Positions 17,494-26,352 are shown, numbered from the stretch's first letter. The stretch is DNA of 64,000 bases from Klebsiella quasivariicola (GCF_002269255.1 NZ_CP022823.1:3968001-4032000), one strand, 5' to 3'. The notes: generated by a model from the sequence alone, not told the origin. Numbers and translations: made by a program.

Positions 17494-18619
17494 AAAGCTG
17501 ATCATTGACGCGCAGATCATCACCGAGCCGGAGGCGGAAGTCGAACGGGTGATGCAGGTGTGTAACGCCTGCCGTTATTGCGAAGGGTTTTGCGCCGTGT
17601 TCCCGGCGATGACCCAGCGCCTGGCCTTTGGCAAGGCGGATATCAACTATCTGGCTAACCTGTGTCATAACTGCGGCGCCTGCCTGCACGCCTGCCAGTA
17701 CGCGCCGCCGCACGAGTTCGCCATTAACGTGCCGAAGGCGATGGCCGAAGTCCGGCTGGAGACCTATCAGCATTACGCCCAGCCCGCCGCCTTTGCCAGC
17801 CTGTACCGCCGGGCCGGCGTGACCACCGTGCTGGCGCTGATCGCTGGCCTGATCGTCTTTCTGCTGCTGGCGATGGGGCTCAACGGTTCACTGCTGCACC
17901 CGCCGCTGGCCGGTGATTTCTACCAGATATTCCCGCATAACCTGCTGGCGTGGATGTTTGGCTCGGTCTTTGTGCTGGCGATTGGCTTACTGATGACCGG
18001 GGTGATCCGTTTCTGGCGCGAGATCTCCCCGGGTCAACCGCAACCGATTGATATTGCAAAGGCATCCCATAATGCGCTGACGCTGAAATATCTCGACGGC
18101 GGGCACGGGAAAGGCTGCAACGAAGCCGATGACGCCTTCACGCTGATGCGCCGCCGTTTCCACCACTTCACCTTCTACGGCTTTATGCTCTGTTTCGCCG
18201 CCACGGTGGTGGCCACGGGCTATCACTATTTCGCCGGCCGGGAAGCCCCCTACCCGTTCTTCAGCGTCCCGGTGCTTCTCGGGACCCTCGGCGGCATCGG
18301 CCTGCTGGTGGGGCCGGCTGGTCTGCTGTGGTTGAACCTGCGCCGGTCGCCGCTGCATGGCGATGCGCGACAAAAACCGATGGACCGCGCATTTATCCTG
18401 CTGCTGCTGCTGACCAGCTTCACCGGTCTGGCGCTGCTGGCGGGACGGGATACCTCGTGGATGGGTATTTTGCTCGCCGTTCATCTCGGGGTGGTGATGG
18501 CCCTGTTTTTAACCCTTCCCTACGGAAAATTTGCCCACGGATTTTATCGCTGTGCGGCGCTACTCAAGTGGGCGATTGAGAAGCGGCGCGGAAAACAGGC
18601 GGCAGTCGCAGGCGACTAA
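17480..18619 (+). CDS. tcuB: Tricarballylate utilisation protein B, Fe-S membrane electron carrier
   Basis: Moves electrons from reduced TcuA towards the quinone pool. The 379-residue protein begins at ATG 17480 (MKSLEKLIIDAQIITEPEAE). It has two cysteine-rich clusters suited to Fe-S centres (CNACRYCEGFC and CHNCGACLHAC) near residues 30-75, then about six transmembrane helices with conserved histidines in the C-terminal half (CitB/TcuB family). A longer in-frame start lies inside tcuA and has no homology. It overlaps tcuA by 14 bp, so translation is likely coupled. Confidence 0.92.
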   Translation: MKSLEKLIIDAQIITEPEAEVERVMQVCNACRYCEGFCAVFPAMTQRLAFGKADINYLANLCHNCGACLHACQYAPPHEFAINVPKAMAEVRLETYQHYAQPAAFASLYRRAGVTTVLALIAGLIVFLLLAMGLNGSLLHPPLAGDFYQIFPHNLLAWMFGSVFVLAIGLLMTGVIRFWREISPGQPQPIDIAKASHNALTLKYLDGGHGKGCNEADDAFTLMRRRFHHFTFYGFMLCFAATVVATGYHYFAGREAPYPFFSVPVLLGTLGGIGLLVGPAGLLWLNLRRSPLHGDARQKPMDRAFILLLLLTSFTGLALLAGRDTSWMGILLAVHLGVVMALFLTLPYGKFAHGFYRCAALLKWAIEKRRGKQAAVAGD

Positions 18620-18674
18620 CCCGCTCCCTCTTACCTCTATAAAAACAAGATAAAGACAATGGAGAGCACCCGAT

Positions 18675-19970
18675 ATGACCCAACAACCTACCCGCGCCGG
18701 CACCGTCGGCGCTATCCTCCGCGTGACCAGCGGTAATTTTCTCGAACAGTTCGACTTTTTCCTGTTTGGCTTTTATGCCACCTATATCGCCCGCACCTTT
18801 TTTCCGGCGGAGAGCGAGTTCGCGGCGCTGATGCTGACCTTTGCGGTGTTTGGTTCGGGCTTTCTGATGCGCCCCATCGGCGCGGTGGTGCTGGGCGCCT
18901 ATATCGACAGGATCGGTCGCCGTAAAGGGCTGATGGTCACCCTGGCGATCATGGGCTGCGGGACGCTACTCATCGCCCTGGTACCGGGCTATCAGACCAT
19001 CGGCGTGCTGGCGCCGATCCTCGTGTTAGTGGGTCGCTTGCTGCAGGGGTTCTCCGCGGGCGTCGAGCTTGGCGGGGTGTCGGTCTATCTGGCGGAGATC
19101 GCCACGCCGGGCAATAAAGGCTTCTATACCAGCTGGCAATCCGCCAGCCAGCAGGTGGCCATCGTGATGGCGGCGCTGATTGGCTACGCGCTGAACGCCA
19201 CCCTGGCGCATGAAGAGATCGCCGACTGGGGCTGGCGCATTCCCTTCTTCATTGGCTGTCTGATTATTCCGCTGATTTTCGTGCTGCGCCGCTCGCTGCA
19301 GGAGACCGAGGAGTTCCTGCAGCGTAAACATCGCCCGGATACTAAAGAGATCCTGACCACTATCGCCAGGAACTGGCGCATTATTACCGCCGGGACGTTG
19401 CTGGTGGCGATGACCACCACCACCTTTTATTTTATCACCGTCTATACGCCGACCTACGGCAGAGCGGTGCTGCACCTCAGCGCTCGCGACAGCCTGCTGG
19501 TGACCATGCTGGTGGGCATCTCTAACTTTATCTGGTTACCGATTGGCGGGGCGATCTCTGACCGGATCGGTCGTCGCCCGGTGCTGATGGGGATTACCGT
19601 GCTGGCGCTGCTCACCACCTGGCCGGTGATGCACTGGCTCACCGCCGCGCCCGATTTTACGCGTATGACGCTGGTCCTGCTGTGGTTCTCGTTCTTTTTT
19701 GGCATGTATAACGGCGCGATGGTGGCGGCGCTCACCGAAGTGATGCCGGTGTATGTCCGCACGGTGGGCTTTTCGCTGGCCTTCAGCCTTGCCACCGCGA
19801 TCTTCGGCGGACTGACGCCGGCTATCTCTACCGCCCTGGTCGAGCTCACCGGCGATAAAAGCGCGCCCGGCTGGTGGCTAATGTGCGCCGCGCTGTGCGG
19901 GTTTGTCGCCACCGTCCTGCTGTTCGTGCGTCTGAGCCGCAGCTACCAACCGGCAGAGAGCCAGCGCTAA
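18675..19970 (+). CDS. tcuC: MFS tricarballylate/H+ symporter
   Basis: A 431-residue inner-membrane transporter of the metabolite:H+ symporter branch of the major facilitator superfamily, related to the citrate carrier CitA. About 12 hydrophobic helices are visible, with the signature loop GAYIDRIGRRKGL between helices 2 and 3 and its repeat SDRIGRRPVLMG in the second half. RLLQGFSAGVELGG is also typical of the family. It is the last gene of tcuABC, 55 bp after tcuB with its own GGAGAG Shine-Dalgarno. The substrate is assigned from the cluster. Confidence 0.9.
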   Translation: MTQQPTRAGTVGAILRVTSGNFLEQFDFFLFGFYATYIARTFFPAESEFAALMLTFAVFGSGFLMRPIGAVVLGAYIDRIGRRKGLMVTLAIMGCGTLLIALVPGYQTIGVLAPILVLVGRLLQGFSAGVELGGVSVYLAEIATPGNKGFYTSWQSASQQVAIVMAALIGYALNATLAHEEIADWGWRIPFFIGCLIIPLIFVLRRSLQETEEFLQRKHRPDTKEILTTIARNWRIITAGTLLVAMTTTTFYFITVYTPTYGRAVLHLSARDSLLVTMLVGISNFIWLPIGGAISDRIGRRPVLMGITVLALLTTWPVMHWLTAAPDFTRMTLVLLWFSFFFGMYNGAMVAALTEVMPVYVRTVGFSLAFSLATAIFGGLTPAISTALVELTGDKSAPGWWLMCAALCGFVATVLLFVRLSRSYQPAESQR

Positions 19971-20005
19971 AAAACAAACGGGCGGAGAGAGACTCCGCCC
20001 GTTTG
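19970..20005 (-). terminator. Terminator after chiPQ, possibly bidirectional
   Basis: A 13-bp perfect stem (CAAACGGGCGGAG / CTCCGCCCGTTTG) with a 5-base loop. On the minus strand it is followed by TTTTTTA, ending chiQ. On the plus strand it could also end tcuC, but the following bases are less T-rich. Confidence 0.9.
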
Positions 20006-20020
20006 CCGTTATCGTCTGGA

Positions 20021-20353
20021 TTAATGGGTCGTATTATTGCTGCGGATCTCCTTCCAGATCTGGTCACAACGCGCTTTCACCGCCTGATCGTTACCGGTGC
20101 GGGTGGCCTGAATACACTGCTGATAATCCAGTACCCGGACGCTCTCCTGGTTAGCAAACTGCTGGTGCTGTTTATCCTCTTTCAGGACATTCAGTACGCT
20201 CTGACACGCTTCAATCTTGTCCGGATTCCCTTCCGCCGTATTAATACAGGCGCTATAGGCATTTCTGAGTTTAGAATCTTCTTCGGGTGCCGGCGAAGCG
20301 GTACAGCCCGCCAGACCCGATGCCATCATGGCAATGAACAGCATTTTTTTCAT
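20021..20353 (-). CDS. chiQ: Chitosugar-induced lipoprotein ChiQ (YbfN)
   Basis: Small outer-envelope lipoprotein encoded downstream of chitoporin, function unknown. The 110-residue precursor has a signal peptide ending in the lipobox LAGC, with the lipidated cysteine at residue 17, then a cysteine-containing mature part (NAYSACINTAEGNPDKIEAC) matching E. coli YbfN. The Shine-Dalgarno GGGAGAACGAC precedes the ATG at 20353. It follows chiP by 47 bp in the same transcript and shares its regulation. Confidence 0.92.
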   Translation of the reverse strand: MKKMLFIAMMASGLAGCTASPAPEEDSKLRNAYSACINTAEGNPDKIEACQSVLNVLKEDKQHQQFANQESVRVLDYQQCIQATRTGNDQAVKARCDQIWKEIRSNNTTH

Positions 20354-20400
20354 TGTCGTTCTCCCGGAGGTGCGGCAGGCTCACGCCCGCCGCGCAGGTA

Positions 20401-21804
20401 TCAGAAAATAGTGAACGGGGCGATAACCATGAACTTCACATCGCGCTCATCCTGGAAGATGTTGCCGTAGCCACCGCTCCAGCTCGGGATATCGGAATGG
20501 TTGTCGTACTGGGTAAAGTGCAGTTTGAACAGCGTGCCCTTCGCCCGACCTTCCTGCACGGTATACAGCGCATCCAGGCTGTAGGCCGACTCTTTCAGGC
20601 GATAGTCAGGATCGTAGTACGCATCCGGAGAGGACATTCTGCCCGGCTTCGCATCCCAGGAGTAGACATAAGAGGCGCCAAACGCCCAGCCAGGCATGTC
20701 CCAGTTTTTCATGTCATACATCGCGCCGAAGAAGACCGCTTTTTCGCCGTTGGCGTTAAAGTCAGAGCGGTTATCCCACCAGATATCGAGACGACCGTTG
20801 GAGGAGGCGTAGGTCGGCGTCATACGCTGCAGGAAGTAGCCCTGCTGGCCATCGGCCTTCACCCAGGTCCCTTCCAGACGCAGATCCAGCACATCCGCCA
20901 CTTTATAGCCAAAGGTTAATGCCTGCAGCCATGCGGTGCCGTCATAGATGTCGTTGACCCCGCCATTGCTGACCTTATCGCGGGTGCCGTAGAACTGATA
21001 GCTGGTGCTCAACGGTGCACCGGCGACGTCAAACTTGTAGCTGGCTTTAGCAAAGTACTGATCGATATAGCCCTGAGCCTGACCAAACGCCGCTTCCAGC
21101 ACCAGGTCATTTTTGAAATCATATTTAGCGCCGATGGAGTGCAGATAATCGACTTTGGTTTTCTTGTCGTTCTGATAGAAATCGTCCATCTCGATATGCC
21201 ATGGCGCTTTATATTCGTTCGTCCACATGTAGGAGAAACTTAACGCGCCCGCGGTGCCATAGTCGAAGTTGGCGCCGGCTTCCGCCCCCTGGTAGGTACC
21301 AGGCATAAAGCTCCAGTGCGGAGCCAGCAGAGTCTGACCGGTTGGCTGGATATAACCTGCGCGTGCCCACGCGGGACCATATTTGAATTTCGCTGCCGCT
21401 TTATACAGGCTGATGCCGCTCTTATCGCCGGAATAATCTTCGTCATAGGCTTTGTTACGTGACGAGAAGGCGATTTCGTTCGGGTGGCCGCTGTCGCCGT
21501 TTTCCGCCATTTCAATCGCCGTAAACGCGGCAATATCCAGGCCAAACATATCGGCGGCATAGCCGGACTGGAAGTCCAGGTTGGCGTTCCAGGTGGAGTG
21601 AGAAAGGTTAGTTTTGTATTTGTCGCCGTCGGTCACATCTTTACGGTCACGCTCACGCTGCCAGTAATAGATACCGCCGGTTAAGGTTGAATCATCGATA
21701 AAGCCTGCTGCGCTGGCCTGCGGAACCACAACCCAGCCCGACATCGCGGTGACGGCGGCAATAGCCAGCGCCAGCGTACTACGTTTGCCACTAAACGTAC
21801 GCAT
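20401..21804 (-). CDS. chiP: Chitoporin ChiP, outer-membrane chitooligosaccharide channel
   Basis: An OprD-family outer-membrane porin that takes up chitobiose and longer chitosugars. The 467-residue precursor starts MRTFSGKRSTLALAIAAVTA with a Sec signal peptide cleaved near QASAAG, and ends in the aromatic VIAPFTIF typical of beta-barrels. Identity to E. coli ChiP is high throughout. The ATG at 21802-21804 is preferred over one two codons upstream, because AAAGAGGA is then spaced correctly. The leader carries the pairing site for the ChiX small RNA. It is cotranscribed with chiQ. Confidence 0.96.
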   Translation of the reverse strand: MRTFSGKRSTLALAIAAVTAMSGWVVVPQASAAGFIDDSTLTGGIYYWQRERDRKDVTDGDKYKTNLSHSTWNANLDFQSGYAADMFGLDIAAFTAIEMAENGDSGHPNEIAFSSRNKAYDEDYSGDKSGISLYKAAAKFKYGPAWARAGYIQPTGQTLLAPHWSFMPGTYQGAEAGANFDYGTAGALSFSYMWTNEYKAPWHIEMDDFYQNDKKTKVDYLHSIGAKYDFKNDLVLEAAFGQAQGYIDQYFAKASYKFDVAGAPLSTSYQFYGTRDKVSNGGVNDIYDGTAWLQALTFGYKVADVLDLRLEGTWVKADGQQGYFLQRMTPTYASSNGRLDIWWDNRSDFNANGEKAVFFGAMYDMKNWDMPGWAFGASYVYSWDAKPGRMSSPDAYYDPDYRLKESAYSLDALYTVQEGRAKGTLFKLHFTQYDNHSDIPSWSGGYGNIFQDERDVKFMVIAPFTIF

Positions 21805-21811
21805 GTGCATA

Positions 21812-21823
21812 TCCTCTTTGACG
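21812..21823 (-). promoter_or_regulatory. ChiX sRNA pairing site over the chiP Shine-Dalgarno
   Basis: The chiP leader reads CGTCAAAGAGGA on the minus strand, exactly complementary to the conserved ChiX segment TCCTCTTTGACG. It covers the ribosome-binding site. In E. coli and Salmonella, ChiX silences chiP through this duplex until chitosugar mRNA (chbBC) titrates the sRNA. The complementarity uses my recollection of ChiX, which is not in this window. Confidence 0.85.
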
Positions 21824-22196
21824 TTTTAAAAGGCGAAGACCAGGGGTCATTCGCTAAAAAAATAAATAAAACTGCAAAATGTGGGGCGGTGAAAAAGGCC
21901 GCGAAACCACTGTAGATAGACTATTTTTCGTGACGCGAATTATCAATGTTTTTCGTGAGGCAAAGCTTAAGATTATGACAAAGCGCACATAATTTATGTC
22001 GTTTTGTTACAGTCTTATCTCTGATGATTTTGTCATGGAAGTCATTGCAAAATCAGGGAAAAAAGAAAAGACTGAAAGCGATTACATTGGTTTTTTGTAT
22101 ATGACAGGAAACATCAGAAGATCTATTTATTGCCATCCTGAAACAGGATTAATTCGCATCGCGAAAATAAAAAGAGTAATTGGCTGATTCTGAAAC
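21824..22196. promoter_or_regulatory. chiP promoter region and AT-rich spacer to glnS
   Basis: About 370 bp with no confident gene. A dyad at 21922-21944 (TATTTTTCG, 5-base centre, CGAATTATC) resembles a NagC operator, which fits known NagC repression of chiP. A plus-strand frame at 21996-22187 (63 codons) has no Shine-Dalgarno and several rare codons (AGA, ATA), so it is not called as a gene. The region is markedly more AT-rich than its neighbours. Confidence 0.45.
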
Positions 22197-22228
22197 AAAA
22201 AAAAAGCGCCGCACAATGCGACGCTTTT
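22197..22228 (-). terminator. Terminator after glnS
   Basis: Read on the minus strand, a stem AAAAGCGTCGC / GCGGCGCTTTT with one mismatch and a 5-base loop is followed by an uninterrupted T run. Confidence 0.9.
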
Positions 22229-22241
22229 CATGGCGGAGACG

Positions 22242-23909
22242 TTATTCCCCTGCTTTCGCCCAGGTATCACGCAGGCCGACGGTGCGGTTGAACACCAGAC
22301 TGGTTGCGGTTGCATAGCGGCTGTCGAGGCAGAAGTATCCTTCACGCTCAAACTGGTAAGCTTTACCCGCTTCAGCCTGCGCCAGGCTCGGTTCGGCGTA
22401 ACCTTGTTTGATCACCAGCGACTCCGGGTTGATCACCGCAAGGAAATCGTCCGCCGCGCCTGGGTTGGGTACGCTGAACAGACGATCGTAGAGACGGATC
22501 TCCACCGGCAGCGCATGCGCCGCACTCACCCAGTGGATCACGCCTTTGACCTTGCGGCCGTCGGCCGGGTCTTTGCTCAGGGTGTCGGCATCGTAGGTGC
22601 AGAAGATGGTGGTGATATTGCCTTCGGCATCTTTCTCTACGCGTTCCGCTTTGATCACGTAGGCATTGCGCAGACGCACTTCTTTACCCAGCACCAGACG
22701 TTTGTACTGCTTGTTAGCTTCTTCGCGGAAGTCCGCGCGGTCGATCCAGATTTCGGCGCTGAACGGCACTTCGCGGCTGCCCATCTCCGGCTTGTTCGGA
22801 TGATTCGGCATCGCCACCATTTCGCTTTCGCCCTGCGGATAGTTCTCGATAACCAGTTTCACCGGATCGATCACCGCCATCGCGCGCGGGGCGTTTTCGT
22901 TCAGATCTTCGCGAATGCAGGATTCCAGCGACGCCATCTCGATGGTGTTGTCCTGTTTGGTCACGCCGATGCGCTTGCAGAACTCGCGGATGGATTCAGC
23001 GGTGTAGCCACGACGACGCAGACCGGAGATGGTCGGCATGCGCGGGTCATCCCAGCCCTCCACGTGCTTCTCGGTCACCAGCTGGTTCAGCTTACGCTTG
23101 GACATCACGGTGTATTCGAGATTCAGGCGCGAAAATTCATACTGACGCGGATGCACCGGGATGCTGATGTTGTCCAGCACCCAGTCGTACAGGCGGCGGT
23201 TGTCCTGGAACTCCAGGGTACACAGCGAGTGAGTAATGCCTTCCAGCGCATCGCTGATGCAGTGGGTGAAGTCGTACATCGGGTAGATGCACCATTTGTT
23301 GCCGGTCTGATGATGCTCAGCGAACTTAATGCGGTACAGCACCGGATCGCGCATCACCATAAACGGCGACGCCATATCGATTTTGGCACGCAGACAGGCC
23401 TTGCCCTCTTCGAAACCGCCGCTGCGCATTTTTTCAAACAGCGCCAGGTTCTCTTCTACGCTGCGATCGCGATACGGGCTGTTTTTACCCGGCGCTTTCA
23501 GGGTGCCGCGATATTCACGGATCTCATCAGGAGAGAGTTCATCAACGTAGGCCAGCCCTTTGTTGATAAGCTCAACCGCATACTGATGCAGCTGATCGAA
23601 ATAATCAGACGAGTAGCAAACGTCCCCGGACCAGTGGAAACCTAACCACTGCACGTCGTTTTTAATCGACTCCACGTATTCGATATCTTCTTTCACCGGG
23701 TTGGTGTCATCGAAACGCAGGTTGCATTGGCCCTGGTAATCCTGGGCGATGCCGAAGTTCAGGCAGATGGATTTCGCATGGCCAATGTGCAGATAACCGT
23801 TCGGCTCCGGCGGGAAGCGGGTGTGAACGGTGGTGTGCTTACCGGTAGCCAGATCTTCATCAATGATCTGACGGATAAAGTTAGTCGGGCGGGCTTCTGC
23901 CTCACTCAT
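22242..23909 (-). CDS. glnS: Glutaminyl-tRNA synthetase
   Basis: Class I synthetase charging tRNA-Gln; its substrates are encoded about 9 kb away in this window. The 555-residue enzyme has the HIGH motif in PNGYLHIGHAKS near residue 40, the KMSKS counterpart VMSKRKLN, and the C-terminal beta-barrel anticodon-binding domains. E. coli GlnS has 554 residues and is nearly identical. The start ATG at 23907-23909 (MSEAEARPTNF) follows GAGGAACCCGTG; an adjacent upstream GTG codon would add one residue. It is monocistronic with its own terminator. Confidence 0.98.
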   Translation of the reverse strand: MSEAEARPTNFIRQIIDEDLATGKHTTVHTRFPPEPNGYLHIGHAKSICLNFGIAQDYQGQCNLRFDDTNPVKEDIEYVESIKNDVQWLGFHWSGDVCYSSDYFDQLHQYAVELINKGLAYVDELSPDEIREYRGTLKAPGKNSPYRDRSVEENLALFEKMRSGGFEEGKACLRAKIDMASPFMVMRDPVLYRIKFAEHHQTGNKWCIYPMYDFTHCISDALEGITHSLCTLEFQDNRRLYDWVLDNISIPVHPRQYEFSRLNLEYTVMSKRKLNQLVTEKHVEGWDDPRMPTISGLRRRGYTAESIREFCKRIGVTKQDNTIEMASLESCIREDLNENAPRAMAVIDPVKLVIENYPQGESEMVAMPNHPNKPEMGSREVPFSAEIWIDRADFREEANKQYKRLVLGKEVRLRNAYVIKAERVEKDAEGNITTIFCTYDADTLSKDPADGRKVKGVIHWVSAAHALPVEIRLYDRLFSVPNPGAADDFLAVINPESLVIKQGYAEPSLAQAEAGKAYQFEREGYFCLDSRYATATSLVFNRTVGLRDTWAKAGE

Positions 23910-24028
23910 CACGGGTTCCTCAAAGCGTAAACAACGTATAACGGCACATGATCTTACAAGCAGGGCGTAGTGACAACTATTAGTTACGTAAAATAGGTAT
24001 CAGAAGAGGATTATGGGGCCGATTGCTG

Positions 24029-24064
24029 GAAAAAAAAGCGGCGAAGGTTTCCCTTCGCCGCTTA
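24029..24064 (-). terminator. Terminator after nagE
   Basis: Read on the minus strand, a 12-bp stem AAGCGGCGAAGG / CCTTCGCCGCTT with a 4-base loop is followed by a run of six or more Ts. Confidence 0.93.
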
Positions 24065-24087
24065 GGCATAAACTCGACTCAGGAGCC

Positions 24088-26037
24088 TTACTTGCCTTTA
24101 ATCTCATACAGCGGCGTCTGGCCGGCAACGACCTTACCGCTCGCCAGTATCACCAACGCGCTGTAGTCATCGCTGTTGCTGCAGACGACCGGGCTTATCA
24201 TTGAGCGCGCGTTGGCGTTGAGGAAGTCCAGATCCATTTCCAGAATCGGCTCACCCGCCTTCACTTCCGCGCCCTCTTCCACCAGACGTTTGAAGCCCTT
24301 GCCTTCCAGCGCCACGGTATCGATGCCCATATGAACAACGATTTCCGCACCGTTGTTGGTTTCGAGGCAGAACGCGTGGTTGGTGTTGAAAATTTTCACC
24401 ACGGTACCCGCAGCCGGCGCGACCACGATATTGCTGGTCGGTTTCACCGCGACGCCGTCGCCGACGGCTTTGCTGGCGAAGGCTTCATCCGGCACCTGCT
24501 CGAGGGCCACCACGTCACCGGTAATTGGCGACACCAGCGACTCAACGGTCTTCGCGTTCGCGACTGCCTGCGGTTTAGCCGCGGGCGCTGCGGTGGCGAC
24601 GTCGCCAGCCGGGGCGGCTGCAGCGACCGGACCGCGAGTGACCACTTTTTTCATCTCATCGCCGATAGACTCTGCTTTCGCACCGACGATAACCTGGATG
24701 GTTTGTTTATTCAGTTTCACCACCCCGGACGCGCCGAGACGTTTACAGGCGGCATCGTTGACTTTCGCCGAGTCGCCGACGGTCAGACGCAGACGGGTGA
24801 TACAGGCGTCGATCGCTTTCAGGTTGTCCGTTCCGCCCACCGCGGCGATATAGCTGGTCGCCAGCTGGGTCAGACCTTCTTCGGTGTTGCTGTTCGCTTC
24901 TTCCGTTACCACGTCAGCGGCTTTGTCTTCACGACCCGGCGTTTTCAGGTTGAACATGCGGATCACCGCGCTGAACAGCAGGAAGTAGACGAAGAAGAAC
25001 ACCACGCCCATCACCAGCAGCATCCAGACGTTTTTGCTGGCCGCCGGCAGGCTGTACATCAGCACATAGTCAATTGCACCCGCGGAGAAGGAGAAGCCCG
25101 CATGGATCCCCAGCGCCGTTGCGATGAACAGGCTGATCCCGGTCAGGACTGCGTGCAGGAGGTACAGCAGCGGAGCCAGGAACATGAACAGGAATTCCAG
25201 CGGCTCGGTTACCCCGGTCAGGAACGCGGTGATAGCAACAGACAGCAGCATACCGCCGACCATCGGACGACGCGCTTTCGGTGCTGCCAGATACATCGCC
25301 AGCGCCGCACCCGGCAGACCAAACATCATGATCGGGAAGAAGCCGGACATGAACATCCCCGCGGTGCCGTCACCGGCGTAGAAGCGGTTGATGTCGCCGT
25401 GGAACACAGCGCCTGCGGCGTTAGTGAACTCACCAATCTGGAACCAGGCGATGGTGTTCAGCACCTGATGCAGACCGGTTGGGATCAGCAGACGGTTGAT
25501 AAAACCGAAGATACCGGAACCCAGCGCCCCTGCGGAGACGATCCATTCGCCGCCAGAGTGGATAGCGTGCTGCACCGGCGGCCAGACGTAGCCGAAGATC
25601 GCCGCGAGGATCAGACAGAAGAAGCCGGTGGCGATTGGCACGAAGCGTTTGCCGCCGAAGAAGCTCAGGAAGTCCGGCAGCTTGATGCCGGCCCAGCGGT
25701 TGTATACCGCACCTGCCACCAGACCGGTAATAATACCGGCCAGTACGCCCATGTTAATTTCCGGGTTAATGGTGACCATCGCTTTGGTCATCACGAAATA
25801 CCCCACCGCACCGGCCAGCGCCGCCGAACCGGCGTTATCCTTGGACCAGCTTGATGCCACACCAATTGCGAAGATCAGCGCCAGATTATCAAAGATCGCC
25901 CCACCCGCTTGCGCGATGAAGGGTACATTCAACAGGTCTGGTTGCCCGAAGCGCAGCAGCAATGCCGCGACCGGCAGCACTGCGATAGGGAGCTGTAACG
26001 CCCTACCCAGTCGCTGAAAGAAACCTAAAATATTCAT
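24088..26037 (-). CDS. nagE: PTS N-acetylglucosamine transporter EIICBA
   Basis: Imports and phosphorylates N-acetylglucosamine to GlcNAc-6-phosphate. The 649-residue fused protein has an N-terminal EIIC membrane domain (about 1-370), an EIIB domain with the phosphocysteine at residue 412 (IDACITRLRLTV), an alanine/proline-rich linker (about 455-490), and a C-terminal EIIA domain with the active histidine at residue 569 (EIVVHMGIDTVAL). It is transcribed divergently from nagBACD, and shared NagC operators lie between them. No lesion is seen. Confidence 0.98.
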   Translation of the reverse strand: MNILGFFQRLGRALQLPIAVLPVAALLLRFGQPDLLNVPFIAQAGGAIFDNLALIFAIGVASSWSKDNAGSAALAGAVGYFVMTKAMVTINPEINMGVLAGIITGLVAGAVYNRWAGIKLPDFLSFFGGKRFVPIATGFFCLILAAIFGYVWPPVQHAIHSGGEWIVSAGALGSGIFGFINRLLIPTGLHQVLNTIAWFQIGEFTNAAGAVFHGDINRFYAGDGTAGMFMSGFFPIMMFGLPGAALAMYLAAPKARRPMVGGMLLSVAITAFLTGVTEPLEFLFMFLAPLLYLLHAVLTGISLFIATALGIHAGFSFSAGAIDYVLMYSLPAASKNVWMLLVMGVVFFFVYFLLFSAVIRMFNLKTPGREDKAADVVTEEANSNTEEGLTQLATSYIAAVGGTDNLKAIDACITRLRLTVGDSAKVNDAACKRLGASGVVKLNKQTIQVIVGAKAESIGDEMKKVVTRGPVAAAAPAGDVATAAPAAKPQAVANAKTVESLVSPITGDVVALEQVPDEAFASKAVGDGVAVKPTSNIVVAPAAGTVVKIFNTNHAFCLETNNGAEIVVHMGIDTVALEGKGFKRLVEEGAEVKAGEPILEMDLDFLNANARSMISPVVCSNSDDYSALVILASGKVVAGQTPLYEIKGK

Positions 26038-26136
26038 CTTATTCCCCCTATGAGACCCCGATGAGGCTCATTTTCAAAGCCACTTTTTTATTGTGTAACA
26101 AGGTCGGTTTTATCACTTACCGGCAAAGTGTGTGAA

Positions 26137-26160
26137 AAATTAATTCGTATCGCAAATTAA
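26137..26160. promoter_or_regulatory. NagC operator proximal to nagE
   Basis: The dyad AATTAATTCGTATCGCAAATT matches the high-affinity NagC site known at E. coli nagE (the same sequence on the opposite strand). Together with the nagB-proximal site it should support repression by DNA looping. Confidence 0.8.
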
Positions 26161-26170
26161 AAGGGTATTT

Positions 26171-26190
26171 TTTGTGACTATTATCACCAA
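26171..26190. promoter_or_regulatory. CRP-cAMP binding site between nagE and nagB
   Basis: TTTTGTGACTATTATCACCA contains the TGTGA-N6-TCAC core of a CRP site, in the same position as in the E. coli nagE-nagB interval, where CRP activates both directions. Confidence 0.8.
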
Positions 26191-26232
26191 ATATCGTATT
26201 CCCCCCTGCCTTATACTGGCTAACATCGAAAA

Positions 26233-26255
26233 CTTATTTTATCATTCAAAAAATC
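26233..26255. promoter_or_regulatory. NagC operator proximal to nagB
   Basis: CTTATTTTATCATTCAAAAA and the next few bases fit the NagC pattern (TTATTT near one end, AAAAA near the other) and the known E. coli nagB operator. It lies about 95 bp from the nagE-proximal operator, roughly nine helical turns. Confidence 0.75.
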
Positions 26256-26352
26256 AACACGGATTGACCCCGGTCGGCGCAGTTGCTGCAATACTCTCCT
26301 CAGAGTGCTGGCGCCAATCCGCCAGATTCTACTTTAACTATAGAGGTGAAGA

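Noticed and set aside
15066..19970. A citrate fermentation island
   Set aside because: The genes match tricarballylate utilisation (FAD dehydrogenase plus Fe-S carrier plus MFS symporter). No citrate lyase or decarboxylase genes are present.
22230..23645. 471-codon plus-strand frame over glnS
   Set aside because: Shadow of the conserved glnS; composition is atypical, with many His and Arg.
24331..25854. 507-codon plus-strand frame over nagE
   Set aside because: Shadow of nagE, which has both phosphorylation sites in the correct frame.
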